This document shows positions 17,586-25,657 of a DNA stretch of 57,118 nt, in pieces. How positions within the stretch are numbered: position 1 is the stretch's first letter; each line of letters opens with the position of its first letter. The position numbers were made by a program, and so were the translations under genes. The stretch is taken from positions 1 to 57,118 of the forward strand of contig JAMCQI010000088.1 in the NCBI GenBank assembly GCA_023381515.1. Reading direction: 5' to 3'. The notes beneath the pieces were generated by a model, which saw only the letters and a list, made by a program, of their open reading frames with translations, was not told the DNA's origin and made no database searches. Source of the stretch: Chloroflexota bacterium. GTDB taxonomy: Bacteria > Chloroflexota > Anaerolineae > UBA4142.

Positions 17586-18400
17586 TGTATACCGCAGGGA
17601 TTGACGTGGGGTCCACATATACGAAATCGGTGATTTTCAGCGACGAAGGGCGAGTCGTCGGACGCGCGATGGTCAACACGGGCTTTCGGCTGGGCGATGC
17701 CGCTCTGCGCTCTTATCGGCAGGCCATCGCACAAGCGGGACTGCCGGAGCACCTCGTCAGCTATATTGTCAGTACGGGATACGGTCGTTACCAGGTGCCT
17801 TTTCGTGATATCCAGGTAACCGATTTGAGTGCGCAGGCGCGCGGGGCGACCTTTTTCTTCCCGAATACAAAGACGGTCCTCGACGTCGGGGGTCAGACGA
17901 TGAAGGCGAGTCGCCTGGACAACGGCCGGGTGCGCTCCTTCCGCCTGAATGACAAATGCGCGGCGGGAACTGGCGCTTTTCTTGAAAAGACCGCGCGTTA
18001 TATGAACTACAAGATCGAGGAAATCGGCCCGCTGGTTGCGACCTCGAAAGAACCGGTGACGATTTCGAGTGTATGTGCCGTCTTTGCAGAGTCGGAAGTC
18101 ATCAACCATGTTTCGGCCGGCGCCACCCCTGCAGACATTATGCACGGCGCGATGGTGTCTCTAGTCGATCGTTCGGTGCAGCTCATGAAGCGTGTGCAGA
18201 TGGAGCCCGAGTTCACGGTCGTCGGCGGTATCCTCCGGTTCGAAACGATGGTGCGCGTCGTGAGCGACCACCTGAACTCGCCGGTGAATGTACCGCCCGG
18301 CGATCTTGTCCAATACACGGCGGCGGTGGGCGCGGCCATTATGGGTCAACAGCGTCTCAAGAAACTGCGCGAGGCGGGTGCGCTCAAACAAGCGGCCTAG
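17585..18400 (+). CDS. bzdQ: Benzoyl-CoA reductase second ATPase subunit (BzdQ/BcrA type)
   Basis: This 271-aa partner of the preceding subunit has GIDVGSTYTKS (5-15), Cys125 in DKCAAGTG and Cys164 in SVCAVFAESEV, so the cluster-binding cysteines are kept. The second phosphate motif reads DVGGQTMKA instead of GGQD, so the usual acidic residue is Thr. This may be a subtype hallmark of one of the two subunits and could make the heterodimer asymmetric in ATP hydrolysis. The ATG at 17585 overlaps the upstream stop (TGATG) and has GGGAAGAGG 7 nt upstream, which fits translational coupling. A GTG at 17582 is the alternative start. Confidence 0.85.
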   Translation: MYTAGIDVGSTYTKSVIFSDEGRVVGRAMVNTGFRLGDAALRSYRQAIAQAGLPEHLVSYIVSTGYGRYQVPFRDIQVTDLSAQARGATFFFPNTKTVLDVGGQTMKASRLDNGRVRSFRLNDKCAAGTGAFLEKTARYMNYKIEEIGPLVATSKEPVTISSVCAVFAESEVINHVSAGATPADIMHGAMVSLVDRSVQLMKRVQMEPEFTVVGGILRFETMVRVVSDHLNSPVNVPPGDLVQYTAAVGAAIMGQQRLKKLREAGALKQAA

Positions 18401-18470
18401 TTTTGCCCCGCCGCTTGTTCCTCCCGAACCAGGTTCGTCGCGGGAGGGCAGGCGGCCAGAGGTAAATCTT

Positions 18471-18737
18471 ATGACGCCAGCACTAACGCAGGAAGAAATC
18501 GCAAAGCTCGAAAAAGAACTGATTGCCCAGGGATGGACGCGGCAGTTTACGACCTTTCCTAATCGATTGCAGGAGTATATTGAGCTCTATGAAGAGGCAG
18601 GGCTGGAAGTGAGGGTAGAGCCGTGGGCGTTGACTCTGGATGAGGATCCCTCGTGCAGTTCATGTGCCCTGACCGGATTGATGCGGACCATATTCACTCG
18701 GAAAAAAGAGTCGCAGGACACCAGCCATCTTAACTAG
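18471..18737 (+). CDS. Small CxxC protein of unknown function downstream of benzoyl-CoA reductase
   Basis: The 88-aa product begins MTPALTQEEIAKLEKELIAQG after an AGAGG at 18458-18462. The N-terminal half is helical. A segment with FPNRLQEYIELYEEAGLEVRVEP is followed by DPSCSSCALTG, a single CxxC pair, and a basic tail (IFTRKK). Two cysteines alone would not hold a metal unless the protein dimerises. I do not recognise a named family with certainty. Its location directly after the reductase genes, with a gap of 70 bp, suggests a role as an assembly factor, a redox factor or a regulator. This is inference only. Confidence 0.65.
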   Translation: MTPALTQEEIAKLEKELIAQGWTRQFTTFPNRLQEYIELYEEAGLEVRVEPWALTLDEDPSCSSCALTGLMRTIFTRKKESQDTSHLN

Positions 18738-18868
18738 ACCGCGGGCTGGTGAAGAGAGACGATGGTGTCAAGTCGTCTAGCCCCAACCTCTCATCCCTTT
18801 GCTCCGGAGCCAAGACCTGACGGGGGGAGAGGATCGGTTGCCTTCTCACGGTAGAGGGGGCAAGTCGT

Positions 18869-20845
18869 TTGTTGCAGGTGATCATGGAGCCTCTGCTGAG
18901 CTTGACGTGGAACGATTCGCGCAGTACGGCGCGCGGCTATCTCGTAATCGATACGCTCATTCGCGGTGTTGCGGGCGGCGGCTGCCGTATGCGCGCGGGC
19001 TGTTCGTTGGACGAAGTCACGCGGCTCGCCGAAAGTATGAGCAGCAAGTTCGCGCTCTTTGACGTTCCCATCGGGGGCGCCAAAGCAGGCGTGGATTATG
19101 ATCCGGGCGCCGCCGATGCGGATGAGGTCTTGATCCGCTTTTTCTCTGCCATTACACCTTATCTGCGAGATTCCTACATCACCGGCCCGGACATGGGCAC
19201 GAACGAAGACCAAATTCTGAGCACGCTCCGCCGTCTCGGCATCCCCAGCCCAGGGCATGCAGCCATCGCACGATGGGGACTCAAGCCAGAGACGGAGGAG
19301 GCTTTGAACCGCGCCCTCGCGCTGCAAGTCGACGGCATCCCACTGGATGGTTTTCTGGCGGGCTACGGGGTTGCGGTGTGCGCACAAGAAGCGCTTGCCC
19401 GGCGGGGGATCCCGATACGCCAAGCCCGCATCGCTTTGCAGGGTTTCGGGAGCGTCGGCGGCGCGGCGGCCAAGTATCTCGAAAAAGAGGGTGCCACCAT
19501 CGTCGCGATTGCAGATATCAAAGGGACGGTGGCATGCCGCGAGGGGTTGGCAGTCGAGCAGCTGCTCAAGGCCCGCAACGCGTTTGGAGTCGTAGACCGA
19601 ACTCAGTTGTCCGACCATTGCGTTCTTCTGGACGATCGCGGGTGGATTACGGAGCCGAGCGACGTTCTCATTCCAGCAGCGGTGACCGATGCCATTGATG
19701 CTGCCAAAGTGGAATGGGTCCGCTCGGCGATTATCGTCGAGGGAGCAACTCTGCCATTGACGGCGCAGGCGGAGGAGATGCTGCACCGACGCGGGGTCAC
19801 GGTGATTCCCGATTTCTTGGCAAATTCCGCATTTGCGTATATTCTGGGGGCGCTTTTGCTCGGCGACGTTGGGCCGGACCTGGACGCGATCATGGCTCTG
19901 GCGGCCGCCCGCCTGCGCGAACGAGTTCACCGTGTTCTGGACGGAGCCGAGCGAGGTGTTCTACCGCGCGAGCAGGTCGTTGCCATGTCCCGCGGGAACA
20001 TGGTCCGCCTCGGCGCGACGCCGGTGCGCCCGCCCAGAAGTCCGCAGGTGCAGATTACGAGCATGCTGCCGGACACCATCGGCGATCAGCTGATGGTCTG
20101 CCTGGGCTACGATTATGCGAACGACTCGCCAGAAGCCCGTGCCGAAAAGGAGCGCTCGTTCGGGTCGGGATGCGTTGCCAAGCGCGCATATTGCGCGGCG
20201 ACGATGCCGGATGGATTCAAGGTCAAGTTGGCCTACGACGAAGCGGGGCATGCGGTGGGGCAGATCGAGTATTTGCCGATCGAGATCGCCCTCAACCGCG
20301 TGACGGGGCGCGGGCTAACCTTCATCGATTGCGTTTGGGTTCCCACGGCCAATCAGCGGCAGGGGATTGGGACGGCGCTCCTGAATGCCTGCGTCGAAGA
20401 TGCCAAGACGAAACACAAGGGGATTGCGGTCCTGGCCTATGAAGGCATCGACTACATGCCCGCAGGCTTTTTCCTGAAACGGGGCTTTGAAGTGGTGGAG
20501 CAGGAAGGGCCATGTAATCTGCTATGGAAGCATTGGACGGCAGCGGAAGCCCCCCGCTTTATCCAGCGTCGCTACAAGCCCAAGTTGATCAAGGGCTCTG
20601 TCGTCATCGACCTGTTCTGGAATGGACAGTGCCCGTATTCGGGCCGGATGCTGGACCGAGTGCGTCGAGTCGCCCGTGAGATGCAGGACCGCGTTGTCTT
20701 GAATGAAACCGAGACGAACAGCCGGGCCCGCGTCAGGCGCTACGGTCTGGCCGACGGCTTTTTCGTGAACGGCAAGATGGTCGCCTGGTACTCGCAGAGC
20801 GAGGAGGAAATCAGGCGAGCGATTGAGAACGCGTTGGGAAGATAG
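18869..20845 (+). CDS. Fusion: Glu/Leu/Phe/Val dehydrogenase + GNAT domain + YoaP-like CPYS domain
   Basis: The 658-aa product has three parts. Residues ~1-385 are an amino acid dehydrogenase. VPIGGAKAG carries catalytic Lys72, YITGPDMGT the catalytic Asp108, and LQGFGSVGG (190-198) the NAD site. In the usual EGANGPTT segment it reads EGATLPLT. Residues ~395-555 look like a GNAT acyltransferase (VPTANQRQGIGTALLNA). Residues ~570-658 look like the YoaP/thioredoxin-like domain, with NGQCPYSGRML (Cys588) and DGFFVNGKMVAW. The frame is uninterrupted. The TTG start has AGAGGGGG 8 nt upstream; ATG 18884 is an alternative. The dehydrogenase would release ammonia from an amino acid or recycle 2-oxoglutarate for transamination. 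The two appended domains are unexplained. Confidence 0.75.
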   Translation: MLQVIMEPLLSLTWNDSRSTARGYLVIDTLIRGVAGGGCRMRAGCSLDEVTRLAESMSSKFALFDVPIGGAKAGVDYDPGAADADEVLIRFFSAITPYLRDSYITGPDMGTNEDQILSTLRRLGIPSPGHAAIARWGLKPETEEALNRALALQVDGIPLDGFLAGYGVAVCAQEALARRGIPIRQARIALQGFGSVGGAAAKYLEKEGATIVAIADIKGTVACREGLAVEQLLKARNAFGVVDRTQLSDHCVLLDDRGWITEPSDVLIPAAVTDAIDAAKVEWVRSAIIVEGATLPLTAQAEEMLHRRGVTVIPDFLANSAFAYILGALLLGDVGPDLDAIMALAAARLRERVHRVLDGAERGVLPREQVVAMSRGNMVRLGATPVRPPRSPQVQITSMLPDTIGDQLMVCLGYDYANDSPEARAEKERSFGSGCVAKRAYCAATMPDGFKVKLAYDEAGHAVGQIEYLPIEIALNRVTGRGLTFIDCVWVPTANQRQGIGTALLNACVEDAKTKHKGIAVLAYEGIDYMPAGFFLKRGFEVVEQEGPCNLLWKHWTAAEAPRFIQRRYKPKLIKGSVVIDLFWNGQCPYSGRMLDRVRRVAREMQDRVVLNETETNSRARVRRYGLADGFFVNGKMVAWYSQSEEEIRRAIENALGR

Positions 20846-20867
20846 TATACAGACCTGGAGGATGCAC

Positions 20868-21632
20868 ATGAGTGTGAGTATTGATCTCACGGGCAAGAGC
20901 GCGATCGTGACGGGCAGCGGGCGCGGGATCGGACGCGAGACGGCGCTGTTGCTGGCCAAGGCAGGGGCTTGTCTGACGATTGCCGACGTGGACGAAACCA
21001 CTGCGGCCGGCGTTGCGCAGGAGATCCGCGCCATGGGAGGCGCGGCGGCCCATGTGCGCACCGACATCACTTCTGCGGAGGATGCCAAAAAGATGGTGCG
21101 CGCCGCGATCGACGCGCACGGGCGAGTAGACATTTTGGTGAACAATGCGGCGCGGTGGACGACCAAGCTTTTCAAGGATATTACGCCAGAGGAATATGAC
21201 GTCGATATTCGCGTCACGCTGTACGGTACTCTGAACGCCTCCCGCGCGGTCCTGGACCCGATGATGGAGCAGAAATACGGGCGTATCGTGAACTTGATCT
21301 CGGACGCCGGGCGGATCGGCGAGCCGTATCTTTCGATCTACTCGGCGGCCAAAGGCGGCGTGGCCGCCTTTACCAAGGCGCTTGCAAAGGAAGTGGGGCG
21401 CTATAGCATCACGGTGAATGGCGTCGCCCCCGGCGTCACGCATACGCCCGGTGCACAGGGCTTTATCGATTCGGCGGGCGGTGATGAAAAGCTGGCCCGG
21501 GCCTATCCCTTGCGGCGGCTGGGGCAACCCATCGACATTGCCAATGCGATCCTGTTTCTGGCCTCCGATTTGTCAAGCTACATGACGGGGCAGATCTTTA
21601 GCGTCGACGGCGGTTACAGTACTCCTGGCTAG
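20868..21632 (+). CDS. Short-chain dehydrogenase/reductase (possibly BadH-like)
   Basis: The 254-aa classical SDR has TGSGRGIG (15-22), NNAA in place of the common NNAG, the catalytic Ser in ISDAGR, YSAAK, and GQIFSVDGGYSTPG at the end. It is distinct from the SDR at 11091. Candidate substrates are a hydroxycyclohexane- or hydroxycyclohexene-carbonyl-CoA (as for BadH and Had) or another 3-hydroxyacyl-CoA. The ATG at 20868 follows CTGGAGG by 6 nt; an ATG at 20862 is too near the SD. It lies 22 bp after the dehydrogenase fusion and shares its transcript. Confidence 0.8.
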   Translation: MSVSIDLTGKSAIVTGSGRGIGRETALLLAKAGACLTIADVDETTAAGVAQEIRAMGGAAAHVRTDITSAEDAKKMVRAAIDAHGRVDILVNNAARWTTKLFKDITPEEYDVDIRVTLYGTLNASRAVLDPMMEQKYGRIVNLISDAGRIGEPYLSIYSAAKGGVAAFTKALAKEVGRYSITVNGVAPGVTHTPGAQGFIDSAGGDEKLARAYPLRRLGQPIDIANAILFLASDLSSYMTGQIFSVDGGYSTPG

Positions 21633-21650
21633 AGCCGTGGATGCCCCGAA

Positions 21651-22490
21651 ATGATCATCGACTTTCATGTCCACATGGCGCGGTACGAGCATATGCATCC
21701 CTGGGTGATCGCGTGGGAAGAGGCGAATCTACCGGAGGGCGAACGTGCGCATGCCAAGGAGAACCTCCACGCGATCCTGGACAGCCCGACATCCCTCGAG
21801 CAGAAACTCCTCGACGCGCACGGCCTCGACTATGCCGTGTGCCTGGCCGAAGAGAGCCCAATCACGACAGGAATATGCCCGAATGACTTTGTGGCAGAGA
21901 TCTGTAGGGGAAGCAAGCGACTCATCCCCTTTTGCAGCGTCAATATCTACTTGTATGCGAATCCCGCGCAAGAGCTGGAGCGGCTGGTGACTCAGGAGGG
22001 CTTTCGCGGCCTGAAGCTGTATCCCGTCTATCATCACTTTTGGACCAACGATCGCGAGCTTTACCCAATGTACGCGGTCGCGCAGGAACTGGGGATTCCG
22101 GTGATGGTGCATACGGGCTCTTCGATCTTTCGCGGGGCCAAGTTGAAATACGGAGATCCACTGCCGCTGGACGATGTGGCAGTGGATTTCCCCAAGCTCA
22201 AGATCGTAATGGCGCATAGTGGGAGAGGCTTTTGGTATGATCGGGCATTTTTCCTTGCCCGGCTGCATGAGAACGTTTATATGGAAATTGCAGGGCTACC
22301 TCCCCAGAGACTGCTCGACTATTTTCCCGAGTTCGAGCGAAACGCCGACAAGATCATTTTTGGCTCGGACTGGCCGGGCATGCCGAACATCGCACAGAAC
22401 ATCAAGACCATTCGGAGCCTGCCGCTCAAAGAGAGTACCAAGGACAAGATCCTTGGCGAGAACGCCGCGCGGGTACTGGGGATCCTTTGA
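21651..22490 (+). CDS. Amidohydrolase-family (TIM-barrel) protein, ACMSD/decarboxylase-like
   Basis: The 279-aa protein shows the metal site of the amidohydrolase-2 family: DFHVH at residues 4-8, PVMVHTGSS with the barrel histidine, MAHSG, and FGSDWPG with the catalytic Asp. This family includes ACMSD-type and aromatic-acid decarboxylases and lactone hydrolases. PEFERNADKIIFGSDWPG and the C-terminal KDKILGENAARVLGI are typical. In this operon it could hydrolyse or decarboxylate a carboxylated aromatic or cyclic intermediate, but the substrate is not deducible. It starts 18 bp after the SDR gene with only a weak SD. Confidence 0.8.
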   Translation: MIIDFHVHMARYEHMHPWVIAWEEANLPEGERAHAKENLHAILDSPTSLEQKLLDAHGLDYAVCLAEESPITTGICPNDFVAEICRGSKRLIPFCSVNIYLYANPAQELERLVTQEGFRGLKLYPVYHHFWTNDRELYPMYAVAQELGIPVMVHTGSSIFRGAKLKYGDPLPLDDVAVDFPKLKIVMAHSGRGFWYDRAFFLARLHENVYMEIAGLPPQRLLDYFPEFERNADKIIFGSDWPGMPNIAQNIKTIRSLPLKESTKDKILGENAARVLGIL

Positions 22491-22522
22491 GGCAATGAGT
22501 TAAACAAGACGGGAGATAATCC

Positions 22523-24316
22523 ATGGCGAAGCAGCTAATGTCCGGCGATCAGGCAATTGCCCGTGGAGTGTGGGAAGCAGGGGTGATGTTTGCGACCAGC
22601 TATCCTGGCACACCGGCCACCGAGATTCTCGAAAGCCTGTCGCATTATCCGGAGGTGCAGGCGCAGTGGGCGGTCAACGAAAAAGTGGCCTTTGACGAGG
22701 CCATGGGAGCTGCGATTGCCGGCGTGCGTGCTTTTGTATCGGTGAAGCATGTTGGGTTGAACGTCGCGGCGGATTCGTTTATGGTGTTTCCGTATGCGGG
22801 GACGAATGCCGGCTTTGTCGTGCTCACGGCAGATGATCCCGGGACCCACAGCTCACAAAACGAACAGGACAACCGGTATTTTGCCAAGTTTGGCAAAGTG
22901 CCTCTCCTCGAGCCGTCCGACACACAGGAGGCGAAGGAGTATGTCAAGCTCGCCTTTCAGGTGAGCGAACAGTTCGAGACGCCGACGATGCTTCGCATTA
23001 CGATGCGCCTGGCTCATACCAAAGGGATGGTGGAGTTGGGCGAACGGGTGACCGCGGCGAAAAAACCCTTTGTCAAGGACAATATCAAGTGGGTCGTGCC
23101 TCCCTTTGCCAAGTTGCACCGCGCCCCTCTCGAAAGCAAGATGCGGGCGATTGAACAGTACGCAGAAACATTCCCGGAGAATCGGATTGAAAAAGGGACC
23201 GGCGGGGTGGACTATGGCGTGATCACGAGCGGGGTCATTTTCCAGTATGCCCGCGAGGTACTGCCTGAGCCTGACTTTTTCAAACTCGGCATGACCTTCC
23301 CGCTTCCTAAACAGAGGATTCTGGACTTTTGCCAAGCCTACAAAAAGGTCTATGTCATCGAAGAGGGCGAGCCTTTTCTCGAAGAGCAGATGCGGTACTG
23401 GGGCGTCCAGAATATCGTGGGTAAGGAATTGTTCACGAACGTCGGCGAGTTGCTACCGGAGTTGATTGCCGAGCAGATGCGCGGGACCAAGGCACCAGGT
23501 GACTATTCTAAAGAGATTTCCATTCCGGCGCGGCCGCCGATGCTGTGCATCGGATGCCCACACCGAGGCACCTTTACCTCTTTGAACCGCATCCCGGGCA
23601 TCACCGTCACCGGGGATATCGGCTGCTATACACTGGGGGGCCTGCCGCCTTACAACACCATGAACACTTCGTTCGAAATGGGCGGCTCGATCGCCCACGC
23701 GTTTGGATTTGAAAGAGCGGGCGAGCCGAAGACGATTGCGATCATTGGCGACTCGACTTTTCTGCACAGTGGGATTGCGCCCCTGATGGATGCGGTCTAT
23801 AACCGCGGCAAGACGACGGTCGTGATTGTGGACAATCGGACGACCGGGATGACAGGGCAGGAGAACCACGCAGGCACGGGCAAGGATATCCACGGGAACC
23901 CGGCGAAAAAGATCGACTACGAAGCGTTGTGCCGGGCAATGGGGGTTGAGTTCGTTCGCCATGCGAATGCTTACCGTCCGAAAGAGGTGGAAGCGGCGGT
24001 GCGCCAAGCCCTCAAATTCGATGGGCCGGCCGTCGTGATTTCGGAAGGCCCGTGTGTCCTGACCCCCGAGGAAAAGGCCAAGCCAAAAGTGGCCTTTACC
24101 GTGGTGGCGGAAGAGTGCATCGCCTGTGGTCTTTGCTTCCACACCGGCTGCCCCGCCATTCTGGAGAGTCAAGAGACCTATCGCGCGAGCGAGCACCAAA
24201 AAGCAAAGTCCAAAGCGATCATCGACCCCATCATTTGCGTCGGCTGTACGCTGTGTGCCGCGGTCTGTCCTCCGGAGTGCATCGTGCGAGTGGATGGGCA
24301 GCCTTGGGGGGCATAG
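22523..24316 (+). CDS. iorA: Indolepyruvate:ferredoxin oxidoreductase alpha subunit (copy 1)
   Basis: This 597-aa thiamine-diphosphate enzyme subunit oxidises arylpyruvates (indole-, phenyl- or hydroxyphenylpyruvate) with CoA to arylacetyl-CoA, reducing ferredoxin. SYPGTPATEIL and SSQNEQDNR mark the N-terminal half. CIGCPHRGTF and the ThDP motif GDSTFLHSG...NRTTGMTGQ lie in the C-terminal half. Two C-terminal [4Fe-4S] motifs (CIACGLC...GCP and CVGCTLC...VCP) complete the subunit. Besides aromatic amino acid breakdown, reduced ferredoxin from this enzyme could power the benzoyl-CoA reductase. Its beta subunit is at 24895, separated by a thioesterase gene. A paralogous pair is at 30939-33324. 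Confidence 0.92.
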   Translation: MAKQLMSGDQAIARGVWEAGVMFATSYPGTPATEILESLSHYPEVQAQWAVNEKVAFDEAMGAAIAGVRAFVSVKHVGLNVAADSFMVFPYAGTNAGFVVLTADDPGTHSSQNEQDNRYFAKFGKVPLLEPSDTQEAKEYVKLAFQVSEQFETPTMLRITMRLAHTKGMVELGERVTAAKKPFVKDNIKWVVPPFAKLHRAPLESKMRAIEQYAETFPENRIEKGTGGVDYGVITSGVIFQYAREVLPEPDFFKLGMTFPLPKQRILDFCQAYKKVYVIEEGEPFLEEQMRYWGVQNIVGKELFTNVGELLPELIAEQMRGTKAPGDYSKEISIPARPPMLCIGCPHRGTFTSLNRIPGITVTGDIGCYTLGGLPPYNTMNTSFEMGGSIAHAFGFERAGEPKTIAIIGDSTFLHSGIAPLMDAVYNRGKTTVVIVDNRTTGMTGQENHAGTGKDIHGNPAKKIDYEALCRAMGVEFVRHANAYRPKEVEAAVRQALKFDGPAVVISEGPCVLTPEEKAKPKVAFTVVAEECIACGLCFHTGCPAILESQETYRASEHQKAKSKAIIDPIICVGCTLCAAVCPPECIVRVDGQPWGA

Positions 24317-24458
24317 CAAAGGTGGAAGGCGGAAGATCAAGTTGGTCGAATAGTTGGATAGGTACAGGTGCATGGTTGGTAGATCCGAGAGGGCCGCAGA
24401 AGGTGTAGCCGAGTGGGCTGGCGATGGTAAGTCGAATAATGAGCGAGTCGCGGAGCAG

Positions 24459-24878
24459 ATGACTGAAGGGGTCAAGCCGGAGATTCGCCGGCATCTGGAG
24501 AACGACCCGTTTGCCAAATCGCTCGGGATTGAACTGGTTGAGATCCATGAGGGATACGCGAAATGCGCGATGACCGTGCGGCCCGAGATGGTCAACGCGC
24601 ACGGAAGCGCGCACGGAGGCGCCCTCTTTTCTTTGGCCGACTTTGCTTTCGCCGTGGCTTGCAACTCACACGGTCGTGTGGCCGTGGCGCTTGAGGTCAA
24701 GATCAATTATCTCGAAGCGGTCTTGCCGGGGACTCGCTTGATCGCCGAGGCCAAGGAAGAGGCCCTGGGCGGGCGCATCGGTCTTTACCATCTGACGGTG
24801 ACCGAGGAGAGCGGCAAGATCGTCGCCTCGTGTCACGCAACGGCTTATCGAAAGAAGGACTGGTTCGTAGACAAGTGA
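24459..24878 (+). CDS. PaaI-like hotdog thioesterase
   Basis: The 139-aa hotdog-fold protein has the PaaI signature: DPFAKSLGIELVEI, then VNAHGSAHGGALFSLADFAF. The Asn and the following His/Gly stretch form the active site, and VALEVKINYLEAV follows. PaaI-type enzymes hydrolyse aryl- or acyl-CoAs and relieve CoA trapping. The ATG at 24459 gives the usual family length; the frame is open to 24354, and upstream starts lack family-like sequence. It sits between the alpha and beta subunit genes of an arylpyruvate oxidoreductase, so arylacetyl-CoA is a natural candidate substrate. Confidence 0.8.
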   Translation: MTEGVKPEIRRHLENDPFAKSLGIELVEIHEGYAKCAMTVRPEMVNAHGSAHGGALFSLADFAFAVACNSHGRVAVALEVKINYLEAVLPGTRLIAEAKEEALGGRIGLYHLTVTEESGKIVASCHATAYRKKDWFVDK

Positions 24879-24894
24879 AATAGCGGAGCAGATT

Positions 24895-25470
24895 ATGACG
24901 CACAATCTAGTCTTTGCCGGGGTCGGGGGACAAGGGGTTGTACTGGCAAGTGAAGTACTCGCGCTCGTGGCAGCCGCGGAAGGCTATGAAGTCAAGCAGG
25001 GAGAAGTCCACGGCGCTGCCCAGCGCGGGGGGGCGGTCATCAGCCATATCCGGTTTGGAGACCGCGTCTATTCGCCATTGAACCTGCGCGGCCAAGCGGA
25101 CGTTATGCTGGCCTTTGAAAAACTCGAAGCGGTACGGAACGCCCATTATTTGAAGGAGGGCGGCGTCATCATTATCAACGATCACAGGATCGAGCCGACT
25201 TATCTCAACACCAGCGTGAAATACCCGGATGATCCGATTGGGTTCTTGAAGACCAAGCCCTATCAGGTCAAGGTCCTGAAAGCCACCGAAGCGGCGCGCG
25301 CGATCGGAAACGAGCGAGTCGCGAGTCTGATGATGCTCGGCGCGGCCTCTCGATTTCTCCCCCTTCGTGCCGAGACCTGGGACAAGGTTCTGCGCGAGCG
25401 CATCCCCGCGCGGTTCCTCCAGTTGAATCGGCAAGCGTTCGAACAGGGGCAACAAGCTGTCGCCTTGTAG
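24895..25470 (+). CDS. iorB: Indolepyruvate:ferredoxin oxidoreductase beta subunit (copy 1)
   Basis: The 191-aa protein matches the gamma-domain-like beta subunit: NLVFAGVGGQGVVLASEVLA at the N terminus, then VKQGEVHGAAQRGGAVISHIRFG, both typical of IorB and related 2-oxoacid oxidoreductase subunits. It pairs with the alpha subunit at 22523 to form an alpha2beta2 enzyme. It begins 16 bp after the thioesterase stop with a GGAGC SD-like stretch. It is the last gene before a 187-bp spacer leading to the ABC importer operon. Confidence 0.9.
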   Translation: MTHNLVFAGVGGQGVVLASEVLALVAAAEGYEVKQGEVHGAAQRGGAVISHIRFGDRVYSPLNLRGQADVMLAFEKLEAVRNAHYLKEGGVIIINDHRIEPTYLNTSVKYPDDPIGFLKTKPYQVKVLKATEAARAIGNERVASLMMLGAASRFLPLRAETWDKVLRERIPARFLQLNRQAFEQGQQAVAL

Positions 25471-25657
25471 GCGAATAGGGGGCAAGCGCCAAGGACAGGC
25501 CGTTCCCCATGTGGGTGGTCGATAAACGGCATCAAAAACCAAAGGCCGGAGCTTGACGTTGAGTGCAAGAAAGGAGGTGAAGACTGCAGACGCCTAGATC
25601 TGATCTTTTTGGCGAAGAAGAAAAAACGGGAGGAGAGTTCCCAAAGGAGGAGTTACG

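Noticed and set aside
18738..18868. Terminator between the mini-protein and dehydrogenase fusion genes
   Set aside because: Short inverted repeats such as GACGA/TCGTC exist, but no stable stem followed by a T-run is present.
25553..25581. TTGACG as -35 box of a promoter for the ABC importer operon
   Set aside because: No acceptable -10 hexamer occurs at 16-18 bp; the position reads GGTGAA.
25571..25600. Perfect anti-SD match AAGGAGGTGA 80 bp before the binding-protein gene
   Set aside because: Only a six-codon frame from GTG follows. The real gene has its own AAGGAGG. No evidence for a leader peptide.
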